Shown in pieces: positions 1-6,561 of a stretch of DNA of 14,272 nucleotides; the first letter of the stretch is position 1, and the number at the start of each line of letters is the position of its first letter. The notes under the pieces were generated by a model. That model did no database searches, was not told the DNA's origin, and saw nothing but the letters and a program-made list of their open reading frames with translations. The position numbers and the translations under genes were made by a program. Source of the stretch: Porphyromonadaceae bacterium (GTDB taxonomy: Bacteria > Bacteroidota > Bacteroidia > Bacteroidales > CAMTPD01); the NCBI GenBank assembly GCA_003447595.1, contig DLYT01000135.1:1237-15508 (forward strand), in the 5' to 3' direction.

Positions 1-948
1 GATCGAAGCCGCATAGTGCTGAGTAGATCCTAGTCTGAAGATCTCGTCTAGCCAGTTGGTACGAGTGGTTTGTCCGTATCCGTAAATCTCCGGATCTAAG
101 CCCGTTGGAATTGATTTGCCACTTGCAATAGCCGCGTCGGTTCTTACTTTTGAGTATTGTGCCGCATCAAGCATTTCCGGTTTCTTATATACTTGTTGAA
201 TCCCGTAATAGATGTTTGCGTCTACTTTTACTTTACCTGCTTGCGCTTTCTTGGTTGTGATCACAATCACACCGCCCGAACCTACGTGAGCTCCATAGAT
301 AGCAGCCGATGCCGCATCCTTTAATACAGAGATCGACTCTACGTCTTCCGCATTAAATGGTGCTCCCGGCACTCCGTCTACGATATATAATACTTTATCT
401 CCATCACGCGAGCCTTTTCCACGAATGGTAATGGAAGGAGAAGAGATCGGGTCTCCACCGTTGCTGGCAATCGTAACACCCGGAAGCTGTCCCTGCATCA
501 TTCCTTCGAGACTTTGCGAGCGACCTTTGAGTCCGTCCGATACTTTCATCGAAGAAACAGCCACCGACAAGTCGCTTTTGCGTGTGTCACCGTAACCGAT
601 TACCACAACTTCGCCCAGCGCCTGAACATCTTCTTTTAATAATACATTCAATACGGTTTCGCCTTTCAGCTTTATTTCTTGTGTGATGTAGCCGATATAG
701 CTAAAAACAAGGGTTGCGTTTTTCTCTGCATCAATTGTGTAGTTACCATCAAAGTCGGTAATAGTTCCTACTGTGGTTCCTTTTACTGTAACGTTTGCCC
801 CGATCACCGGATAACCATCGTCGCCTGTAACCACGCCTTTCAGCTTAGAAACATTTTGTGCGACAAGCTCCGAAGCCATCGACGATACAACAAAAAGGAC
901 AAATAGCATGTGAAGAAATCTTCTTCGCATCAACTCATTTTTCTTCAT
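1..948 (-). CDS. SusC-like TonB-dependent outer-membrane receptor, N-terminal part (gene continues past the left edge)
   Basis: Reading the minus strand from the ATG at 948 gives 316 codons open to position 1, so only the N-terminal third of a roughly 1000-residue receptor is present. Residues 1-31 look like a signal peptide (hydrophobic LFVLFVV core, then ELVAQ). Residues about 36-107 form a carboxypeptidase-regulatory-like domain (LKGVV, PVIGANV, GTITDFDG, SYIGY). The TonB-box-like GEVVVIGYG lies at 112-120. The plug domain follows, with SITIRGKGS, YIVDGVPG and ESISVLKDAASAAIYGA near 171-220. SusC-family proteins import glycan oligomers across the outer membrane with TonB energy and a SusD lid. 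After the plug motif it reads HVGSGGV where the other SusC here has the common RAANGV, so it belongs to a different SusC subgroup. Its SusD and substrate enzymes would lie to the left. An in-frame Met at residue 7 is an alternative start. Confidence 0.93.
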   Translation of the reverse strand, partial: MKKNELMRRRFLHMLFVLFVVSSMASELVAQNVSKLKGVVTGDDGYPVIGANVTVKGTTVGTITDFDGNYTIDAEKNATLVFSYIGYITQEIKLKGETVLNVLLKEDVQALGEVVVIGYGDTRKSDLSVAVSSMKVSDGLKGRSQSLEGMMQGQLPGVTIASNGGDPISSPSITIRGKGSRDGDKVLYIVDGVPGAPFNAEDVESISVLKDAASAAIYGAHVGSGGVIVITTKKAQAGKVKVDANIYYGIQQVYKKPEMLDAAQYSKVRTDAAIASGKSIPTGLDPEIYGYGQTTRTNWLDEIFRLGSTQHYAASI

Positions 949-1021
949 TGGAGTAATTTTAGAGTAGAGTAAGTTTATTTATCGAAAATATTAGTTTGTA
1001 ACTTGCGTTTTTTGTTCACTG

Positions 1022-1029
1022 CAAAGCTA
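1022..1029 (-). promoter_or_regulatory. Candidate Bacteroides -7 element for the leftward SusC-like gene
   Basis: The minus strand reads TAGCTTTG here, an exact match to the Bacteroides -7 consensus TAnnTTTG. It lies 73 nt upstream of the ATG at 948, giving a leader of roughly 65-70 nt. No TTTG (-33) element is visible at the usual 19-21 bp spacing, so the promoter may need an activator or be served by an ECF sigma factor. Prediction from the motif only. Confidence 0.35.
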
Positions 1030-1142
1030 CCTCTACCACATTACCTCCGCGTTAAGCACGCTTGACAATCAAATTACATACACAATTCATTTATGTTACA
1101 GAATATATTACAATTTTATTTCAACTCATATATTAAAAAGCC

Positions 1143-1181
1143 ATTACATTCAAAAACAAATTATCTTTATACCAATGTAAT
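1143..1181. repeat. 8-bp inverted repeat ATTACATT / AATGTAAT in the divergent intergenic region
   Basis: ATTACATT (1143-1150) is mirrored by AATGTAAT (1174-1181) with a 23-nt spacer. It ends 26 nt before the sialidase-like start codon and spans a weak -7-like TATCTTTA at 1162-1169 (one base off TAnnTTTG). This could be an operator half-site pair or a loose hairpin in the leader. In AT-rich intergenic DNA a chance match is quite possible. The rest of the 259-nt gap between the two start codons (949-1207) shows only the -7-like site at 1022-1029. Confidence 0.25.
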
Positions 1182-1207
1182 CCGTGTAACTATTTTATAA
1201 GAAATCA

Positions 1208-2269
1208 ATGAAAAACAAACTTCTACCATTTGCAATCCTTATCATTTACTTATGTTCTTCTTTTGCTGCATGTAAAACACAGTCTTCAACGCTAGATGAC
1301 ATCCGATTATCGATCATAGACAGCGGCATGATCTATAAAGAAGCTCCGTTTCCATCGTGCCATGCCTCTACCGTATTAAGCACTGAAAGCGGTATTCTAG
1401 CTGCTTGGTTTGGCGGTACCCATGAGCGCCATCCCGACGTATGCATTTACCTTTCTACCTTACAAGGAAATAACGAATGGACTACTCCGCAATTGGTTGC
1501 AGACGGCATCGTAAACGACACCTTGAGATATCCGTGCTGGAATCCCGTATTGTATGAATTGGATAATAAAGACATCGTGTTGTTTTACAAAGTAGGTCCT
1601 AGTCCGCAAGAATGGTGGGGCGTGTACAAACTTAGCAAAGACGGTGGAACTACTTGGGGAGAAGCCGTTGAATTACCAAAAGGCTTTCTGGGGCCAATCA
1701 AGAACAAAGCAGTCAGACTCGCTGATGGAACTATTTTATGTCCTAGTAGCAACGAGACCCTCAAGGAGGAATGGACTTCCTTTGTCGAAACAGTAGATCA
1801 AAGTATGACCAATTGGAATAAATATGAATTAGATAATGATACGATGAATGCCATTCAACCGACCATTTTGTTTCATCCCAACAATACGCTGCAAATGCTT
1901 TGTCGCACACGCAACAGAGTCGTTGCCCAAGCGTGGTCGGTCGATAACGGAAAAACGTGGACCAAACTTCAACCCTCCAACCTCCCCAATAACAATTCGG
2001 GGGTAGATGCCGTAACACTTCCTAATGGAATGCATTTATTGATTTATAATCCGCTGCTCGGCATTGATTATTCACGTGACCGAAATAAACTTTCCATAGC
2101 AGCATCGACCGATGGGATTCATTGGAAAGATGTGATCTCTCTTGAGGATCAGCACGAAGGAGAGTTTAGCTATCCCGCCATGATAGTAGATGCTACGGGA
2201 ACCATATACGTAACGTATACTTATAATCGAGAACAAATAAAATATGCAAAGCTTACGCTTTCGGAATAG
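1208..2269 (+). CDS. Sialidase-fold (BNR/Asp-box, BNR_2-like) exported protein, probable glycosidase of unassigned substrate
   Basis: This 353-residue protein has an N-terminal hydrophobic stretch ending in FAAC (Cys22), consistent with a lipoprotein. Two clear Asp-boxes, SKDGGTTW (143-150) and SVDNGKTW (244-251), and a degenerate third, STDGIHW (300-306), indicate a beta-propeller of the sialidase superfamily. Other striking segments are FPSCHAST (48-55), AAWFGGTHE (65-73), YPCWNPV (108-114), GPIKNKAVR (162-170), CRTRNR (232-237), NNSGVDAVTLPNG (262-274) and EFSYPA (319-324). The Arg-Ile-Pro motif near the N-terminus of GH33 sialidases is absent, although a Glu319/Tyr322 pair near the C-terminus resembles a sialidase Tyr/Glu arrangement. 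Members of this fold also include GH145 rhamnosidases and PL24/25 lyases, so sialic acid should not be assumed. It is transcribed away from the SusC-like gene and may serve that leftward locus. Confidence 0.8.
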   Translation: MKNKLLPFAILIIYLCSSFAACKTQSSTLDDIRLSIIDSGMIYKEAPFPSCHASTVLSTESGILAAWFGGTHERHPDVCIYLSTLQGNNEWTTPQLVADGIVNDTLRYPCWNPVLYELDNKDIVLFYKVGPSPQEWWGVYKLSKDGGTTWGEAVELPKGFLGPIKNKAVRLADGTILCPSSNETLKEEWTSFVETVDQSMTNWNKYELDNDTMNAIQPTILFHPNNTLQMLCRTRNRVVAQAWSVDNGKTWTKLQPSNLPNNNSGVDAVTLPNGMHLLIYNPLLGIDYSRDRNKLSIAASTDGIHWKDVISLEDQHEGEFSYPAMIVDATGTIYVTYTYNREQIKYAKLTLSE

Positions 2270-2362
2270 CTTACATACGCACCTTATTACCACTGTTTAT
2301 CAACGATATAAATACTGTATTAGTTTTAGCCTATCTATACATTGATTTTTCCAATAGCTCAA

Positions 2363-2396
2363 TTTGTAATCAAACCAAATTTATATCTCATCTTTG
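2363..2396 (+). promoter_or_regulatory. Promoter-like site for the peroxiredoxin gene
   Basis: TTTG at 2363-2366 (-33) is followed after 22 bp by CATCTTTG at 2389-2396, one base off the Bacteroides -7 consensus TAnnTTTG. Transcription would start near 2402 and give a leader of about 65-70 nt before the ATG at 2470. The 200-nt gap after the sialidase-like gene shows no strong terminator, so low-level read-through from upstream is possible, but this site argues for independent expression. Confidence 0.5.
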
Positions 2397-2469
2397 CAAT
2401 GTGGAAAGGAAATAAAGCCTACCACGCTAGAAACAATCAGTAAGTTAAACTTTTAAATATTATAAGTCT

Positions 2470-3105
2470 ATGTCAGTATTAGTAGGAAAACCAGCACCAA
2501 GCTTCAACGCTTCAGCAGTTATCAACGGTGGAGAAATTGTAGAAAACTTTTCTCTAGAACAATATAAAGGCAGTAAATATGTAGTATTCTTCTTCTATCC
2601 TGCCGACTTTACTTTCGTTTGTCCTTCGGAATTGATCGCTTTCCAAGATCTTAAGGAAGAATTTGCTAAAAGAGACACTGTAGTAGTAGGTTGCTCTGTT
2701 GACTCTCAATTCTCTCACTGGAAGTGGTTACAAACAGAAAGAAACCATGGTGGTATCAAAGGTGTAGACTATCCATTGGTTGCAGACTTCTCTAAGACAA
2801 TTGCTAAGAACTATGATGTTTTGGCAGGTGAGTATGTAGAAGCTGAAAACGGAGAAATCGCATTCAACGGTGCTCCATTGGCATACAGAGGTTTGTTCCT
2901 TATCGACAAAGCGGGTGTAGTACGCCACCAAGTTGTAAATGACCTTCCATTGGGCCGTAACGTAGAAGAGGCTTTGAGAATGGTTGATTCACTACAATTT
3001 GTTGAAGAGTACGGTGAAGTATGTCCGGCAAACTGGAAGAAAGGTAAAAAAGGAATGAAGCCTACACAAGAAGGTGTAGCTGAATATTTGTCTGAAAACA
3101 AGTAA
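2470..3105 (+). CDS. ahpC: Typical 2-Cys peroxiredoxin (AhpC/Tsa, Prx1 subfamily)
   Basis: A cytoplasmic thiol peroxidase of 211 residues without a signal peptide. It reduces hydrogen peroxide and organic hydroperoxides. The active-site motif Y43-P-A-D-F-T48-F-V-C51 contains the peroxidatic Cys51 with its Pro and Thr partners; Arg140 in RGLFLID completes the catalytic pocket. The resolving Cys185 lies in GEVCPANW, which makes it a typical 2-Cys enzyme acting as a dimer. HGGIKG (93-98) matches the GG(L/I)G-type segment, and a C-terminal tail with Tyr206-Leu is present; both relate to sensitivity to overoxidation in this subfamily. An insertion near 124-138 makes it longer than the roughly 187-residue enterobacterial AhpC. 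No ahpF follows, which fits recycling by thioredoxin (inference). It is a housekeeping stress gene lying between two glycan loci. Confidence 0.95.
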   Translation: MSVLVGKPAPSFNASAVINGGEIVENFSLEQYKGSKYVVFFFYPADFTFVCPSELIAFQDLKEEFAKRDTVVVGCSVDSQFSHWKWLQTERNHGGIKGVDYPLVADFSKTIAKNYDVLAGEYVEAENGEIAFNGAPLAYRGLFLIDKAGVVRHQVVNDLPLGRNVEEALRMVDSLQFVEEYGEVCPANWKKGKKGMKPTQEGVAEYLSENK

Positions 3106-3112
3106 TCACAAC

Positions 3113-3130
3113 ACGGGATTAACCTCCCGT
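3113..3130 (+). terminator. Short hairpin just after the peroxiredoxin stop codon
   Basis: ACGGGA (3113-3118) pairs with TCCCGT (3125-3130) around a 6-nt loop, starting 8 nt after the stop codon. It has no immediate T-tract, so it may protect the 3' end or weakly assist termination. The stronger terminator lies about 90 nt further on. Confidence 0.3.
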
Positions 3131-3219
3131 TCACATTCTTAATTCTCTAGTTATATTTTTTAGAATAGCTTTAGCTCTAGTACATATAATAGTTGATGTA
3201 CAGTATTATGAATTGGATA

Positions 3220-3253
3220 AAAAAGAGGAGTTCGTGATTGAACTCCTCTTTTT
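3220..3253. terminator. Strong bidirectional intrinsic terminator between convergent operons
   Basis: A perfect 14-bp inverted repeat (3220-3233 and 3240-3253) with a 6-nt loop (GTGATT). The GC-richer core GAGGAGTTC is flanked by AAAAA on the left and TTTTT on the right, so it works as stem plus U-tract in both directions. It lies 114 nt after the plus-strand peroxiredoxin and 65 nt after the minus-strand GH88 stop codon, exactly where two convergent transcripts must end. Confidence 0.9.
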
Positions 3254-3318
3254 GCGTTTAGGAAACACAGATTGTATTTTAACTAGAACGTTGTTTTACT
3301 ATTGTTCGTAGCTTTTTA

Positions 3319-4548
3319 TTACAAAGCTTTGTAACGATTCAATGCCTCCATAAAGTAATAGTCGGCATAGGTAAGCGGCACGTCTATCTCTTGCTTGTGC
3401 GGAATACTACCTACACTGTGCATGAGGATGAAGTTATTGTTGGCTCCAAGTTCTGCACGATAAGCAGGAGAAGCGAGATTGTATAGAATCTCCTCAGCGC
3501 TTTGACGGTATTTCTTTCCGGCATCGCCCAAGTATCCGCTTAGTTCAAACAAGGCCGAGCAAGTGATTGCAGCTGCTGAAGCATCGCGCGGTACGGTTGT
3601 GAAACGCGACGCATCGTATTCCCATTCTGGATTATACCCTTCTACCCCGGCATGGAAGTCCCAATACGGAACCTTGTCTTCCGGCAAATTGGAATGATCT
3701 AAGTAATAATCGGCCATCTTCTGTGCGATATCCAAAAACTTCTTGTCTTGTGTTTCGCGATATACCATGGTGTAGCCATAAATACCCCAAGCTTGTCCGC
3801 GAGCCCATGCTGAGTTGTCGGTAAAACCTTGACAAGTTGCCTGATCTTTAACTACTCCGGTCAGTGTATCATAGTCTACAACGTGGTAACACGAATAGTC
3901 GGGACGAAGCTGATGCTTGGCCGTTGTTTCGGCATGCTTGGTTGCTATCTCGCTAAAGCGTGTATCGCCTGTTTTCTTTGCTGCAAAGTAAAGTAACTCC
4001 AGGTTCATCATATTATCGATAATCACAGGATAGAACCATTCGGTTTGTCCGTCCCATGCTTTGCGGTAATTCCAGGATTTGATTGCTCCTACCCGATCGT
4101 CGAAACGTGTACATAACGACTTTGCCGATTCTACCAATACATCTACATACGATTCATCACCTGTGAGACGGTAGGCATTACCGTAGCTACAATACATCAG
4201 AAAGCCGATATCGTGATGTGAAGTCAATGTTTTCAACGGCTCGAGCGCATGTGTCCAGCGAAGAGCATTCTTTTTCATTTCCTCCGATTGATTGAGTTCA
4301 TAAATATACCAAAGGGTGCCCGGGAAGAAACCTTCTGTCCAGTCGTTACGCTTGGTACAACGAAGCGACCCATCTGCCTTTGAGGTACGAGGGAAAATGG
4401 TTGAGTCTTTTACAACATTAATCAGGTTGTTTGTCTGTGCATCCGCAAACGTTACGTTTTCTTGGATAAATTGCTCTTTCTTAGCGTCTGTTTGCGAGCA
4501 GGCAATCATCAGCGACGCCATGAGCGTCAGTCCAATTGTCTTTTTCAT
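3319..4548 (-). CDS. GH88 unsaturated glucuronyl hydrolase
   Basis: A 409-residue exported enzyme that removes the 4,5-unsaturated uronic acid left at the non-reducing end of oligosaccharides by polysaccharide lyases. The N-terminal segment ends in LMIAC (Cys17), suggesting a lipoprotein, though Met at the -3 position is not ideal. Family hallmarks of the (alpha/alpha)6 barrel are visible: NDWTEGFFPGTLW (68-80), HHDIGF (111-116) with Asp113, IIDNMMNLELLY (176-187) with Asp178, and GFTDNSAWARGQAWGIYGY (241-259). By comparison with Bacillus unsaturated glucuronyl hydrolase (Asp88/Asp149), Asp113 and Asp178 are the expected catalytic pair acting by hydration of the enol bond. Length is normal for the family. 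It is the last gene of the PUL operon, 60 nt after the lyase gene, which supplies its substrate. Whether it prefers sulfated or unsulfated disaccharides cannot be read from the sequence. Confidence 0.93.
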   Translation of the reverse strand: MKKTIGLTLMASLMIACSQTDAKKEQFIQENVTFADAQTNNLINVVKDSTIFPRTSKADGSLRCTKRNDWTEGFFPGTLWYIYELNQSEEMKKNALRWTHALEPLKTLTSHHDIGFLMYCSYGNAYRLTGDESYVDVLVESAKSLCTRFDDRVGAIKSWNYRKAWDGQTEWFYPVIIDNMMNLELLYFAAKKTGDTRFSEIATKHAETTAKHQLRPDYSCYHVVDYDTLTGVVKDQATCQGFTDNSAWARGQAWGIYGYTMVYRETQDKKFLDIAQKMADYYLDHSNLPEDKVPYWDFHAGVEGYNPEWEYDASRFTTVPRDASAAAITCSALFELSGYLGDAGKKYRQSAEEILYNLASPAYRAELGANNNFILMHSVGSIPHKQEIDVPLTYADYYFMEALNRYKAL

Positions 4549-4608
4549 GATTATTATTTAATTATTCGAGTTGTTAGCTTTGCTAAATTATACAATTTTA
4601 TCAACTTT

Positions 4609-6540
4609 TTAAAGCTTCACTACTTTAAACTGATAATTTCCTTCTGTTTTTGAATCTTGTGCCGTAAAGACCAATCGATAAATGGTATCACCCCAAACAT
4701 TTGACAAACGCTTATCGTCGAGAGCAACTGCTTCTTTCTCTACTTGAAAAGCTTGTTTATCGTACTCAATAGCGACTTGCTTGTCGTTTACGTTAATGAT
4801 AACTTTGCCTGGTGTATCGAGTGAAATAGTGCCGTAGGAAAGGAAATGAATCCGATTTTTTTCTTTTGCGGCTTTGAGCTTGAAGTTGTCTTTGATTACT
4901 AATCCCCCTTTGTCGAGACGGTAGCTTCGTTTCCAACTTTCTACTTGTGCCTCTTCGGGATATGCCGTGGCAATATTCGCCGTAAATTGTTTCTTCGACG
5001 GAGAGAACTCTACCTCTGTTGCTTTATAGTTGGCCCCAAACTTCTGAGGAACTCCGTTGATAAGAGGCAGGTTGTGGTAGTTGCTTTGCATAGTCCAGAT
5101 CGAATACCGCTCGCCGCTAAAAGTCTGACGGGTATAGGTTCCTACTCCCGCATCGATCAATACCGGTTGGTCGTCTACATAAAGTGAAAACGTACCGGCA
5201 TCGTTGTGATTATGGCTTTCGTTGTTGTATCCGCCTTTAGCTGCTACAAAAAAGCCGTTCTTCGGGTTCTGGATATAACAAAACTCCGTTTCGGGATACC
5301 AGGTGTAATCGGGAGTTTCGTGCTTCGGAGTAACCTTTGCCATTTCCTCTTCATTCAATATGGTTTGCAAGGTTCTAAACACATCGACCGAAGGTTTGAT
5401 CGGCTCTTCTTTGGCCGATGCTAAGAATGCTCCATAACTACACATCTCCTCGCTGTTTACTGCCTTTCCGTAACGATAAATCAACGGAGCTTCTCCGCCT
5501 CCGCGCGCTGCCGCATCGGCAAAGTTGACAACCCATCCGCTACCTACGTACGAACGAGAAATGTATTCGCCCATATTTTTAATAATAGCCTCGTCAAAGA
5601 TCGAAGCCTTTCCACCGGTAAGGTCTGATAGTAACTGAAGATAATCATACATCTTTCCTGCTGCATGCCCCCAATACGAAGGGCCTTCTTCGCAAGCTCC
5701 GTCGCTTTTGGTATAGTTGATAAACTTGTCTACCGAGATCATCGTGCGATATACAGCTTCTGCAAGTTTCTTCGGATCGTTTTCGAGCAACATAAAACAT
5801 TGCAACACGTTGGAGTTGCACCAAGGATTCCAATTGTTGACCATCGTTTCGGGTTTGGCATTAAAGGCCATCCACCAGAAATGACTCTCTCGCATATAGG
5901 TATCGAGAATACGCGTTTGCAATTCATCGCGCAAGCGAATCGAGATCACCGGGTTTTCTTTATCAAACTCTTTTCCCAGAAAATAATAGATCCATGAAAG
6001 CATCGACCCAAGGTTTCCGGCAGTAAGATCAATGTAGTGTTCGCGGTGATCGGGTAGTGATGTACGCGAACGTTGCGAGGTAAGGTGAGCAGATAGTGCC
6101 CATGATGTCATTTCGCAGAGGTAATACACCCCGTTTATAATTTGCGGTGTAAAGCGACCTTTACCTTCGGCCAGTTCGGCAAAGAAGAGTGCTGCCAGCG
6201 CATTGTTGTTTTGATTAAAGGGATCTTGCATGATGTCGCGCGATCCGCTTTTCTGAAATTCCAGGTAATCGGTTGCTTGCACAACTTGCCATTTGTAGCC
6301 GAGTTTCTTTTCTCCCTGAGCAATTAAACTGGCTTTGTTTGCTCCTAAAAACTGATCCCAGCCCGCACGATCGGCATAAGCGGGATAAGGTACCCACTTC
6401 TGATTTAGTAACAATGTACGTTGCAAGGCTTCTGGCTTCATTTCCTTTTGAAGCAAATCGCGGTAATCGTGAGCAAAAAGCGGCTGTGCGGCTATAAGCG
6501 TTCCGCAAAGCCCTATGGATAAAAGTGTTTGTCTGAACAT
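4609..6540 (-). CDS. Heparinase II/III-family polysaccharide lyase
   Basis: A 643-residue protein with a signal peptide at about 1-23 (ending LFAHD, no lipobox), so probably periplasmic. The N-terminal two thirds look like the (alpha/alpha)n toroid of heparinase II/III-type lyases, with NNWNPWCNSN (235-244), DGACEEGPSYWGHAAG (280-295) and RSYVGSGWVVNFADAAARGGGE (329-350). The C-terminal beta-sheet domain starts with the key SHNHNDAGTFSLY (442-454), whose His residues and Asp447 match the metal/active-site region of the family, followed by DAGVGTY (463-469). Such lyases (PL12, PL15, PL17, PL21, PL33 and relatives) cleave next to uronic acid by beta-elimination and yield 4,5-unsaturated ends. 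The PL family is not assigned here; the sequence does not look like a standard PL12 or PL21 heparin lyase. It lies 21 nt after the DUF5703 gene and 60 nt before GH88, which would process its products. Confidence 0.88.
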   Translation of the reverse strand: MFRQTLLSIGLCGTLIAAQPLFAHDYRDLLQKEMKPEALQRTLLLNQKWVPYPAYADRAGWDQFLGANKASLIAQGEKKLGYKWQVVQATDYLEFQKSGSRDIMQDPFNQNNNALAALFFAELAEGKGRFTPQIINGVYYLCEMTSWALSAHLTSQRSRTSLPDHREHYIDLTAGNLGSMLSWIYYFLGKEFDKENPVISIRLRDELQTRILDTYMRESHFWWMAFNAKPETMVNNWNPWCNSNVLQCFMLLENDPKKLAEAVYRTMISVDKFINYTKSDGACEEGPSYWGHAAGKMYDYLQLLSDLTGGKASIFDEAIIKNMGEYISRSYVGSGWVVNFADAAARGGGEAPLIYRYGKAVNSEEMCSYGAFLASAKEEPIKPSVDVFRTLQTILNEEEMAKVTPKHETPDYTWYPETEFCYIQNPKNGFFVAAKGGYNNESHNHNDAGTFSLYVDDQPVLIDAGVGTYTRQTFSGERYSIWTMQSNYHNLPLINGVPQKFGANYKATEVEFSPSKKQFTANIATAYPEEAQVESWKRSYRLDKGGLVIKDNFKLKAAKEKNRIHFLSYGTISLDTPGKVIINVNDKQVAIEYDKQAFQVEKEAVALDDKRLSNVWGDTIYRLVFTAQDSKTEGNYQFKVVKL

Positions 6541-6561
6541 GGTAATGATAAGATCTAGTTG

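Noticed and set aside
679..906. Small plus-strand open frame opposite the leftward SusC-like gene
   Set aside because: It lies antisense to a well-supported receptor sequence and its Cys-rich product resembles no family. The same applies to the other short frames opposite or within the long genes, including 8200-8766.
2311..2321. Perfect palindrome AATACTGTATT after the sialidase-like gene
   Set aside because: Too short and without a loop or T-tract to be a terminator; expected by chance in AT-rich spacer.
2331..2370. Possible OxyR operator (CTAT and ATAG half-sites) upstream of the peroxiredoxin gene
   Set aside because: ATAGCT is present at 2354-2359, but the spacing and the remaining tetramers do not match the four-part OxyR consensus.
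3180..3201. GTACAT/ATGTAC inverted repeat between the peroxiredoxin gene and the main terminator
   Set aside because: A 6-bp AT-rich stem with a 10-nt loop is too weak to support a function beside the strong terminator.
4574..4586. Plus-strand TAGCTTTG -7 match and small TTAGC/GCTAA hairpin between the lyase and GH88 genes
   Set aside because: No plus-strand gene follows and there is no -33 element. The stem is only 5 bp, so both look like chance.
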